Below are positions 51,451-58,888 of a stretch of 64,000 bases of DNA, in pieces. Each line of letters begins with the position of its first letter. The first letter of the stretch is position 1. The notes under the pieces are model-generated. The model was not told the origin of the DNA. It worked only from the letters and a program-made list of their open reading frames with translations, and did no database searches. Origin of the DNA: Streptomyces endocoffeicus (GTDB lineage: Bacteria > Actinomycetota > Actinomycetes > Streptomycetales > Streptomycetaceae); NCBI RefSeq assembly GCF_016741935.1, contig NZ_JAERRG010000022.1, forward strand, positions 124,001 to 188,000, read 5' to 3'. A program made the translations under genes and the position numbers.

Positions 51451-51723
51451 ACCGGCCCGGGCGGCGGATTTCTCGGCCGGACCCGGAACCCGGATCCCGG
51501 CGGCGGTGTAGTGAAGGCAGGGGACGGCCTGACGCCGCCGCCCGGATCCGGTGCACAGACACGACGAGTACGACCAGCACGACGAGTACCACCAGCACGA
51601 CAGCACGGCGGGCACGACCAGCGCGCCGGGCGATATGAGCGACACGAGCAACAAGAGCGACAAGAGCGACACGCCGAGCAGGACGAGCAACACGGCGACA
51701 CCCGAGCGGGAGCGAAACGCGGC

Positions 51724-52575
51724 ATGACGACCACAGGAGCAGGAGCAGGCGGGGGAGCGGGACTGCGGGCCCGGATCCACACCCGCGACGGTTGGGCGGT
51801 CCAGCACGCGGTGCTGACCGTCACCGATATGACGGGCGCCCAGGTGCTGCGCGCGCAGGCCGACACGGACGGCGCCGTGCGGATCGGCGAGCCGCTGCCG
51901 CCGGGGCCGTACACGATCATCGCCACCGCGGTCGGCTACGCCCCGGTCGCGTCCACGGCGATCGTCACGGCCTCCGGGCGGGCCGACGTGGGCACGGTGG
52001 TGCTGGCGCGCCAGGGCGGGGTGGAGCTTCCGCCGCCCGGGGCGTGGACGATCGACCCGGCGCATTCGACGGTGGCCGCGGTCGCCCAGCACCTGGGGAT
52101 CTCCAGCGTGCACGGCCGGTTCACGGAGTTCGGCGGGCGGATCGAGGTCGCCGAGGACATCGAGAAGTCACGCGTCGAGGCGGTCATGCGGGCCGCCAGC
52201 ATCGACACCGGCAACACGATGCGGGACGGCCATCTGAGGTCGCCCGACTTCCTCAATGTGGAGGAGTTCCCGGAGCTGACGTACCGGAGCTCGCATCTGA
52301 GCGCGGCCGGGGCCGACCGCTGGACGGTCCATGGCGAGCTGTCGATGCACGGCGTGGTCCGGGACGTGGACCTGGACCTGACGTACCTGGGCACGGGCCC
52401 CGACCCCTGGGGCGGGGTGCGGGCGGCCTTCCGGGCCGTCGCCGAGCTGCGCCGCGAGGACTTCGCGATGAACTACAACCAGGTGGTCGCGGCGGGCATC
52501 GCGGCGATCGGCACCACCCTGCGGGTGGAGCTGGACATACAGGCGGTGCAGGGCGAGGAGCTCCCCACGGCCTGA
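51724..52575 (+). CDS. YceI-family protein with N-terminal carboxypeptidase-regulatory-like domain
   Basis: A 283-residue protein. Residues 12-95 repeat the module seen on the MFS protein (GLRARIHTRDGWAVQHAVLTVTDMTGAQVLRAQADTDGAV); residues 105-280 are a YceI lipocalin-like domain (WTIDPAHSTVAAVAQHLGISSVHGRF, IDTGNTMRDGHLRSPDFLNVEEFPELTY, WTVHGELSMHGVVRDVDLDLTY). YceI domains bind isoprenoid-like lipids. No signal peptide, so it is cytoplasmic, unlike E. coli YceI. Probably works with the exporter. Confidence 0.88.
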   Translation: MTTTGAGAGGGAGLRARIHTRDGWAVQHAVLTVTDMTGAQVLRAQADTDGAVRIGEPLPPGPYTIIATAVGYAPVASTAIVTASGRADVGTVVLARQGGVELPPPGAWTIDPAHSTVAAVAQHLGISSVHGRFTEFGGRIEVAEDIEKSRVEAVMRAASIDTGNTMRDGHLRSPDFLNVEEFPELTYRSSHLSAAGADRWTVHGELSMHGVVRDVDLDLTYLGTGPDPWGGVRAAFRAVAELRREDFAMNYNQVVAAGIAAIGTTLRVELDIQAVQGEELPTA

Positions 52576-52593
52576 CCCGCCCGCCGCCGCGCG

Positions 52594-53412
52594 CTATCGC
52601 TCCCTCAGGGTTTCGATACCGGCGATCGCGAGGTCCAGGGCGAAGGTGAAGTCGCGGTCCTGCATCTCCTCCACCGTGCTGCCGCCGCGAGCCTCCATGA
52701 TCTGCCGCGCCTCGTCGAACTCCATGCGGTCCTCGACCGTGCCCATCATCTCGTGGAACAGCTCGTCCTGGGTGACTCCCGCCGCCCGACAGCGGGCGGC
52801 GAAGCGGCCCTCGATCGTGCCGAAGCCGTAGACGAACTGGTAGACGAGGGCGAGTGCGCTGGTGATCCTGTCGTCCGGCAGCCCGCTGTTGCGCATCACG
52901 GCCAGCGCGGCGTTGTTGAAGACCACCGCGTTCGGCCCGATGTTGAGGTACTCCCCCAGCAGCGCCGGCAGCCAGGGGTGGCGCACCAGCACCCGCCGGT
53001 ACTCGGAGGCGACCTGGCGCAGCTGCTCACGCCAGTCCCGCGGCTCGGCCGGGGCGTACTCATGGCCCTCGACGGAGCCGACGGCTTCGACGGAGCCGAC
53101 GGCCTCAATGGAGCCGACGGCCTCAATGGGCAGCGCTATCTCGCCCATGGCCGCGTCGAGGGCGAGTTCGAGCAGATGGTCCTTGGTCTCCACGTACCAG
53201 TAGACGGACATGGCGGTCACCCCGAGCTCCGCCGCGAGCCGTCGCATCGAGAAGCCCGAGAGACCCTCGGCGTCCAGCAGCCGCATCGTCGCCGCGACGA
53301 TCTTCAGATGATCGAGCCCGACGGGCTGCTGGTCGCCCTTGCGCTTGGGGGCTTTGCGCTCGGAGAGCCAGACACTGGACCGCGGGCGGGCGGTGCGGCT
53401 GCCGATTGCCAT
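52594..53412 (-). CDS. TetR-family regulator
   Basis: A 272-residue regulator with the TetR DNA-binding domain HLKIVAATMRLLDAEGLSGFSMRRLAAELGVTAMSVYWYVETKD (about residues 35-80) and a TetR_C_1-like ligand domain. Residues 96-113 are three near-identical IEAVGS units encoded by an 18-bp repeat. GAGAGG lies 8 nt before the ATG. It lies 82 bp downstream of the MFS gene on the same strand, so they may share the promoter with operator-like palindromes upstream of the MFS gene. Confidence 0.9.
   Translation of the reverse strand: MAIGSRTARPRSSVWLSERKAPKRKGDQQPVGLDHLKIVAATMRLLDAEGLSGFSMRRLAAELGVTAMSVYWYVETKDHLLELALDAAMGEIALPIEAVGSIEAVGSVEAVGSVEGHEYAPAEPRDWREQLRQVASEYRRVLVRHPWLPALLGEYLNIGPNAVVFNNAALAVMRNSGLPDDRITSALALVYQFVYGFGTIEGRFAARCRAAGVTQDELFHEMMGTVEDRMEFDEARQIMEARGGSTVEEMQDRDFTFALDLAIAGIETLRER
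53075..53132. repeat. 18-bp in-frame tandem repeat inside the TetR gene
   Basis: Three units of GGAGCCGACGGCCTCAAT or a close variant (with TTCGAC), leftward encoding IEAVGS or VEAVGS. It extends the junction between the DNA-binding and ligand domains. Confidence 0.9.
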
Positions 53413-53493
53413 GGCGGCGCCTCTCTTTCTCCGGTGCGCCGGCGCCACATATGTCCCGGGACCGGGCACGCGGCACCTCACTACCTGAAGATG

Positions 53494-55017
53494 CTATGCC
53501 GCCGGGGCCTCCTGTGAAGATCGTTCGGCCCTGCTGAGCAGCAGCGCGGCCAGCACTCCACCCGCCAGCACGGCCGCCGCGCCGACCAGCTGGCCGGTCT
53601 CCACACCCGAGGCGAAGGCGTCCGCGACGGCCTCGCGGTCCTCGGGGGTACGGGCCGCGGCGAGGGCGGCCGGAAGCGAGCCCGCTCCGGTGGCGACCGC
53701 GGGCAGCAGCGAGCCGAAGCGGGAGTTGAGCACGGCGCCGAGGACGGCGACGCCGAGCCCGTTGCCGCATTCGGTGAGCGTGCCGTTGACCCCCGCGCCC
53801 ACCCCCGCCTTCTCCGGCGGGATGGCCGACATGATGGCGTTCGCCATCGCGGGCATGGCCAGCGCGATACCGGCCCCCATCACCACCAGCCCGAGGAGCA
53901 TCCCGCCATAGCCATGCGCACCGAGCGTCGCGATGGCGGCGAGACCGGCCGCGAGCAGCCCCATCCCGCCGACGATGGTCACCGGGGTCCCGAGTCTGGG
54001 CAGCAGCCGCGCGCCGACACCGGTGAGGTTGAGCGCGACGATCACCAGCGCGAGCGGCGCGGTGCGCAGCCCCGCGTCCAGCGCGTCATAGCCGAGCACG
54101 AACTGCAGATGCTGGGTGAGCAGGAAGAGCGAACCGCCCATCCCGAAGGCCACCAGGATGCCGCCCGCCACCGCGCCCACGAACCGGCGGTCGCGGAAGA
54201 AGTGCATATCCAGCATCGGATACGGGATATGACGCTCCCACAGCGCGAATCCGGTCATCACGGTGATGCCGATGAAGGCGGACAGCAGCACCCGGCTGGA
54301 GGTCCAGCCGTGCTCCGGCCCGGAGATGATCGCGAAGACGATGCCGGTCATGCCGACCGTGGACAGCAGCGCGCCGAGCAGATCGGGGCGGTCGCTGGTC
54401 GGCGCCTTCGACTCCGGCACCATCCAGACCGCGGCCACCAGCCCGAGCAGCGCCACCGGGATATTGATCAGGAAGATCGAGCCCCACCAGAAGTGCTCCA
54501 GCAGCGAGCCGCCGATCAGCGGCCCCGCGGCGAAGCCGAGCGAGCTGACCGCACCCCACAGCCCGATGGCCTTGGCCCGTTCGCCCTCGTCGAAGACCTG
54601 CACCACGACCGCGAGGGTCGTGGTCATCAGCAGCGCCCCGCCGATCCCCATGCCCGCGCGGGCGGCGATCAGCTGGCCGGGGTCCTGTGCCATCGACGCC
54701 GCGAACGAGCCGATGCCGAACAGGGCGAGCCCGGCGACCAGCAGCTTCTTCCGCCCGTAGCGGTCGGCGGCGCTGCCCGCGGTGAGCAGCAGCCCCGACT
54801 GGACCAGCGAATAGGCGTTGATCATCCACTGGATGTCGGCCGTGTGGGCATCCATCTCCCTGGCCAGGGAGGGGACCGCCACATTGAGGATCGTGTTGTC
54901 CAGCAACACGGTGAGCTGGGCGAGGCAGATCACGGCGAGGATCAGCCAGCGCTGGGGATGACCACCCTGGGACTGATCGGGTGGCGCGGAGGCGGCGTCG
55001 GCGGTCGAGACCGTCAT
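53494..55017 (-). CDS. MFS drug-efflux-type transporter, DHA2 family
   Basis: Exporter of 507 residues with 14 predicted helices: WLILAVICLAQLTVLLDNTILNVAVP (helix 1, motif D1), GSAADRYGRKKLLVAG (motif A), GLWGAVSSLGFAAGPLIGGSLLEHFWWGSIFLINIPVA (motif C). Resembles EmrB/QacA-type antibiotic exporters. Substrate unknown. Palindromes upstream match TetR-type operators, and the TetR gene follows. Confidence 0.92.
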   Translation of the reverse strand: MTVSTADAASAPPDQSQGGHPQRWLILAVICLAQLTVLLDNTILNVAVPSLAREMDAHTADIQWMINAYSLVQSGLLLTAGSAADRYGRKKLLVAGLALFGIGSFAASMAQDPGQLIAARAGMGIGGALLMTTTLAVVVQVFDEGERAKAIGLWGAVSSLGFAAGPLIGGSLLEHFWWGSIFLINIPVALLGLVAAVWMVPESKAPTSDRPDLLGALLSTVGMTGIVFAIISGPEHGWTSSRVLLSAFIGITVMTGFALWERHIPYPMLDMHFFRDRRFVGAVAGGILVAFGMGGSLFLLTQHLQFVLGYDALDAGLRTAPLALVIVALNLTGVGARLLPRLGTPVTIVGGMGLLAAGLAAIATLGAHGYGGMLLGLVVMGAGIALAMPAMANAIMSAIPPEKAGVGAGVNGTLTECGNGLGVAVLGAVLNSRFGSLLPAVATGAGSLPAALAAARTPEDREAVADAFASGVETGQLVGAAAVLAGGVLAALLLSRAERSSQEAPAA

Positions 55018-55039
55018 GAGGACTCCCGGCAGGGGCTTC

Positions 55040-55101
55040 TACGGTGTATGACGATGTGCTGGGTCTTACACCGTACAAGTGGCGCTGTACGGCGTACAGC
55101 G
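55040..55101. promoter_or_regulatory. Operator-like palindromes upstream of the MFS gene
   Basis: TACGGTGTA (55040-55048) and TACACCGTA (55067-55075) are perfect 9-bp inverted repeats 18 bp apart. CGCTGTAC and GTACAGCG with GGC between them form a second palindrome at 55083-55101. They lie 23 to 84 bp before the MFS start. Likely TetR sites. Confidence 0.65.
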
Positions 55102-55126
55102 AATTATGTGCGCGGGTCGCATACGC

Positions 55127-55174
55127 GTACGGGCCGGTGGTCGCGGGGCTGAACCCGCGACCACCGGCCCGTAC
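55127..55174. terminator. Long hairpin between the MFS promoter and the GT39 gene
   Basis: A perfect 21-bp stem beginning GTACGGGCCGGTGGTCGCGG, loop GCTGAA. It lies about 45 bp past the leftward GT39 stop and would end that operon. Between stop and stem, AATCAGCCGG-type 10-bp words repeat four to five times (55190-55230). Confidence 0.85.
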
Positions 55175-55220
55175 CTACGGGACTCCGGAATCAGCCGGAG
55201 TCAGCCGGAATCAGTCGGAA

Positions 55221-57563
55221 TCAGTCGGAGGACTTCGAGGACGTCGACGCCTTCTGGGTCAGGTCATAGAGCGTGGAGCTGCCCACGGTGACCTTCTTGT
55301 AGGTGGCCTCGATCCAGGAGGTGATCTGAGACGAGGTCCCCTGGCCGCCGCCCGGCCCGCCGCCCATACCGGTGCCCGAGGAGATGAAGTAGTGGATCCT
55401 GCCCTGCTTCACATACTCCTTGAACTGGGCGAGCGTCGGGGACGGGTCGCTGCCGTTGAAGCCGCCGATGGCCATCACGGGCTTCTCGGTGGCGAGTTGG
55501 TAGCTCGCGGCGTTCTGGGAGCCGATCGCCGCGGCCGCCCAGGTGTAGTCGTCGGCGTTCTTCTCCAGCTTCGCCTCCACGTCGGCGTCGACCTGCTGAC
55601 CGTCGAGCAGTCCGCCCATGCCGCCGCCACGGCGACCGCCCTCGCCCATGCCGCCACCGGGCAGCATGCCCGGCAGCCCGTTCTGCCCCTGGCCGCCCTG
55701 GGCGTTGCCGGTGCCGTTCCGCGGGGACTGGCCGCCGCCCGGGAAGCCACCGCCGGGGAAGCCGTTCTGGCCACCACCCGGCTGACCGCCGCCGGTGCCA
55801 CCGCCCGGCATGCCCTGCGTACCGCCCTGACCCTGACCCTTCTGGCCCTGACCACCCTGCTGACCCTGACCACCCTGGTTGCCCTGCCCCTGCTGGCCCG
55901 CGCCCTGGCGTCCGTTCTGCATCCCCGGCGGACCGCCCCGGCCGCCGCCGCCCGGGAAGCGGCCACCGGGGCCGCCCATACCGCCCGCCACCGACGGACC
56001 GGCCGTCACGATGGAGCCGTGCTTCGGGGTGTCCACCGTGTTGAGCGTGTACGCGACCGGCCCGGCCAGCCCCGCCGCGAGGCCGAGGCCCGCCGCGGCC
56101 AGCGCCGCCCTCCGGCCCAGGCGCGCCGTCAGCAGCAGCCCGGCCGCCGCCGCGAGCCCGCCGATCAGCACCGCCCAGCGCAGCCAGGGGTACCAGTCCG
56201 GCGACCGCCCCAGCAGGACGTACGACATGTACACGGTGACCGCGACCGTGACGGCCAGCACCGCCGAGGCCACCGCCCCGGCCCGGCCGCCCTCGGTCCG
56301 CCGCTCCCACAGCAGGGCCGCGCCCATGCCCACGACCGCCGCGATATAGGGCGCCAGGGCGATGTTGTAGTACTGGTGGAAGATCCCGGACATGAAGCTG
56401 AAGGTGGCGAAGGTCATCAGCAGCGCCCCGCCCCACACCAGGAAGGCCGCGCGCCGGGTGTCGGTGCGCTTCGCCCGCCAGGTCAGCCAGATCCCCGCCG
56501 CCAGCAGGATGAACGCCGCGGGCAGCAGCCAGGCGATCTGACCGCCCATGTCGGAGCCGAAGAGCCGGTCGATCCCGGTATCGCCCCACCTGCCGCCACC
56601 GCCACCGCCACCCGGACCGCCACCGCCGCCCGGACCGCCCCCGCCGACGCTGCCGGTCTCATCGCCGTTGATCCGGCCCAGACCGTTGTAGCCGAAGGTC
56701 AGCTCCAGGAAGCTGTTGTGCTGCGAACCGCCGATGTACGGGCGCGAGGACGCCGGCCACAGCTCGACGATCGCCACCCACCAGCCGCCGGACACCACCA
56801 TCGCGAGCCCCGCGAGCAGCAGCTGCCCGATCCGCCGGCCGAACTTCGCCGGGGCGCACACCGCGTACACCACCGCGAGCGGCGGCAGGATCAGCCACGC
56901 CTGGAGCGTCTTGGTGAGGAAGCCGAGGCCGAAGCAGACCCCGGCCAGCACCAGCCACTTGGTACGCGCGTCCTCCAGGGCGCGCAGCACGCAGTAGACG
57001 GCCGAGACCATCAGCAGGCACAGCAGCGCGTCGGGGTTGTTGAAGCGGAACATCAGCGCCGCGACCGGGGTCACCGCGAGCGCCGCGCCCGCGATAAGCC
57101 CGGCGGCCGCGCCGAACCTGCGCCGTACGGCCGCGTACAGCACCCCGACCGTCGCGACGCCCATCAGCGCCTCGGGGGCGAGGACCGCCCAGGAGGAGAG
57201 GCCGAAGAGCCGCACCGACAGGGCCATCGGCCACAGCGCGGCCGGGGGCTTGTCCACGGTGATGGAGTTCGCGGCGTCGGAGGAGCCGAAGAAGAACGCC
57301 TTCCAGCTCTCGCCGCCCGCCTGCACGGCGGCCGAGTAGAACTGGTTGGCGTAGCCGGACGCGCCCAGGCTCCACAGATAGAGCACGGTGGTGGCGGCCA
57401 GCAGGGCCCACAGGGCGGGCCGCGCCCAGCGCGGGTCCTCCGGCCGTCCTCTCCAGGCCCGCGCCAGGCGCGAGCCGCCGGGCGCCCGCGGCCCCGGCCG
57501 GGGATCGGCGGCGGGGGTCGGCGGCGGCCCGGCTTCGCGGGTGCCGTAGTCGTAGGTGGTCAT
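55221..57563 (-). CDS. GT39-family membrane glycosyltransferase (ArnT/PMT-like)
   Basis: A 780-residue protein. The glycosyltransferase part has about 11 helices; the first extracytoplasmic loop carries QFYSAAVQAGGESWKAFFFGSSDAANSITVDKPP, with the acidic and DKPP residues of the family. A large Gly/Gln-rich low-complexity region (about 475-630) precedes a folded C-terminal domain (YTWAAAAIGSQNAASYQLATEKPVMAIGGFNGSDPSPTLAQFKEYVKQGRIHYF). Family members use polyprenyl-phosphate-linked sugars to decorate proteins or envelope lipids outside the membrane. Last gene of the four-gene operon; start overlaps the GT2-GtrA gene by 4 bp. Confidence 0.9.
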   Translation of the reverse strand: MTTYDYGTREAGPPPTPAADPRPGPRAPGGSRLARAWRGRPEDPRWARPALWALLAATTVLYLWSLGASGYANQFYSAAVQAGGESWKAFFFGSSDAANSITVDKPPAALWPMALSVRLFGLSSWAVLAPEALMGVATVGVLYAAVRRRFGAAAGLIAGAALAVTPVAALMFRFNNPDALLCLLMVSAVYCVLRALEDARTKWLVLAGVCFGLGFLTKTLQAWLILPPLAVVYAVCAPAKFGRRIGQLLLAGLAMVVSGGWWVAIVELWPASSRPYIGGSQHNSFLELTFGYNGLGRINGDETGSVGGGGPGGGGGPGGGGGGGRWGDTGIDRLFGSDMGGQIAWLLPAAFILLAAGIWLTWRAKRTDTRRAAFLVWGGALLMTFATFSFMSGIFHQYYNIALAPYIAAVVGMGAALLWERRTEGGRAGAVASAVLAVTVAVTVYMSYVLLGRSPDWYPWLRWAVLIGGLAAAAGLLLTARLGRRAALAAAGLGLAAGLAGPVAYTLNTVDTPKHGSIVTAGPSVAGGMGGPGGRFPGGGGRGGPPGMQNGRQGAGQQGQGNQGGQGQQGGQGQKGQGQGGTQGMPGGGTGGGQPGGGQNGFPGGGFPGGGQSPRNGTGNAQGGQGQNGLPGMLPGGGMGEGGRRGGGMGGLLDGQQVDADVEAKLEKNADDYTWAAAAIGSQNAASYQLATEKPVMAIGGFNGSDPSPTLAQFKEYVKQGRIHYFISSGTGMGGGPGGGQGTSSQITSWIEATYKKVTVGSSTLYDLTQKASTSSKSSD

Positions 57564-58888
57564 CGATCGGTCCTCGGGTCGTGGTCGGTCGTGGCCCCGC
57601 TGTCCGACGGGAAGACCCAGGCCCGGAAGAGCAGGAAGCGCAGAACGGTGGCGGCGAGGTTCGCCGCGATCAGCACGGCCAGTTCGGTGCCGTGCGAGGC
57701 GGTGCCGGGAACGGCGTCCAGGGCGGCGAGGGAGCCACTGGTCAGCACCAGGCCGATGCCGAAGACGACCAGCCCCTGGGCCTGATGGCGCATCGCGCGG
57801 TCCCGGCCGCGTACGCCGAAGGTGAGCCTCCGGTTGGCCGCGGTGTTGCCGAGCGCCGACAGCAGCAGCGCCAGCGCGTTGGCCACCTGCGGGCCAGTGC
57901 CCATCCGGAAGAGGGAGTACAGCAGCAGATAGACCAGTGTGCTCAGCGCGCCGACCACACAGAACCCGACCAGCTGGCGGGCCAGGCCCTTCGGCACCCC
58001 GCTCAGCTCCCGGTCGCGCGGATCGTCGCCGAACGGACGGCGCACCCGGTCCAGCGGCAGCGCGCCGGTGGCCAGCGCACGCCCCACCCGCCACACGCCC
58101 TTGAGGTCCTCCGTGGCCGTCTTCACGAGGTGGACCGTGCTGTTGGGGTCGTCCACCCAGTCCACCGGCACCTCGTGGATGCGCAGCCCGGCCCGCTCGG
58201 CCAGCACCAGCATCTCGGTGTCGAAGAACCACCCGGTGTCCTCGACCAGCGGCAGCAGCCGTTCCGCGACGTCCTTACGGATCGCTTTGAATCCGCACTG
58301 GGCGTCGGAGAAGCGGGCGGCCAGGCTGCCGCGCAGAATCAGGTTGTACGCCCGCGAGATGAACTCCCGCTTGGGCCCGCGCACCACCCGTGAGCTGCGG
58401 GAGAGCCGCGATCCGATCGCCAGGTCGGAATGCCCGGAGATCAGCGGGGCCACCAGCGGCAGCAGCGCCTTGAGGTCCGTGGAGAGATCGACGTCCATAT
58501 AGGCGAGCACGGGCGCCTCGGACAGCGACCACACGGTGCGCAGCGCCCGCCCGCGCCCCTTCTGCTCCAGCCGGACCGCCGTCACCTCCTCGATGCTCTC
58601 GTCCAGGTAGGCCGCGAGGTCGGGCGTGCGGTCCGTGCTGGCGTTGTCGGCGATGGTGATCCGGAAGCCGTACGGGAAGGTGCGGGCCAGATGGTCATGC
58701 AGCCGTCGTACGCACCGCTCGAGGTCCGCTTCCTCGTTGTAGACGGGGATGACGACGTCCAGCACCGGACGGCCGCGCACGACCGTCACCGGCCCGCGCA
58801 CGGGCAAGGTCTGCAGGGGTGTCTCGGGCGGAGCCCCGAGAGGGGTGTCGGTTCGCATGGGGTCGACAGTCGCGAGCGGCGCTGTCAC
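57560..58888 (-). CDS. GT2 glycosyltransferase fused to a GtrA domain
   Basis: A 442-residue fusion. The N-terminal GT2 domain resembles dolichol-phosphate mannosyltransferase (VLDVVIPVYNEEADLERCVRRL, ITIADNASTDRTPDLAAYL, VLAYMDVDLSTDL with the DxD motif, DAQCGFKAIRKDVAERLLP). The C-terminal GtrA domain of four helices (LVGFCVVGALSTLVYLLLYSLF ... FGIGLVLTSGSLAALD) is of the type linked to flipping of polyprenyl-phosphate sugars. It would make the sugar donor and assist its flipping, for use by the GT39 enzyme. Overlaps both neighbours by 4 bp. Confidence 0.93.
   Translation of the reverse strand: MTAPLATVDPMRTDTPLGAPPETPLQTLPVRGPVTVVRGRPVLDVVIPVYNEEADLERCVRRLHDHLARTFPYGFRITIADNASTDRTPDLAAYLDESIEEVTAVRLEQKGRGRALRTVWSLSEAPVLAYMDVDLSTDLKALLPLVAPLISGHSDLAIGSRLSRSSRVVRGPKREFISRAYNLILRGSLAARFSDAQCGFKAIRKDVAERLLPLVEDTGWFFDTEMLVLAERAGLRIHEVPVDWVDDPNSTVHLVKTATEDLKGVWRVGRALATGALPLDRVRRPFGDDPRDRELSGVPKGLARQLVGFCVVGALSTLVYLLLYSLFRMGTGPQVANALALLLSALGNTAANRRLTFGVRGRDRAMRHQAQGLVVFGIGLVLTSGSLAALDAVPGTASHGTELAVLIAANLAATVLRFLLFRAWVFPSDSGATTDHDPRTDR

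Noticed and set aside
48752..51598. A 948-codon open frame antisense to the MFS exporter
   Set aside because: In very GC-rich DNA the strand opposite a gene stays open for long stretches; the product is Gly/Arg/Asp-rich without domains and the sense strand has clear MFS motifs.
55044..57785. A 913-codon rightward open frame across the GT39 gene
   Set aside because: Composition is Arg/Ala/Gly/His shadow; the leftward frame has clear glycosyltransferase helices and operon overlaps.
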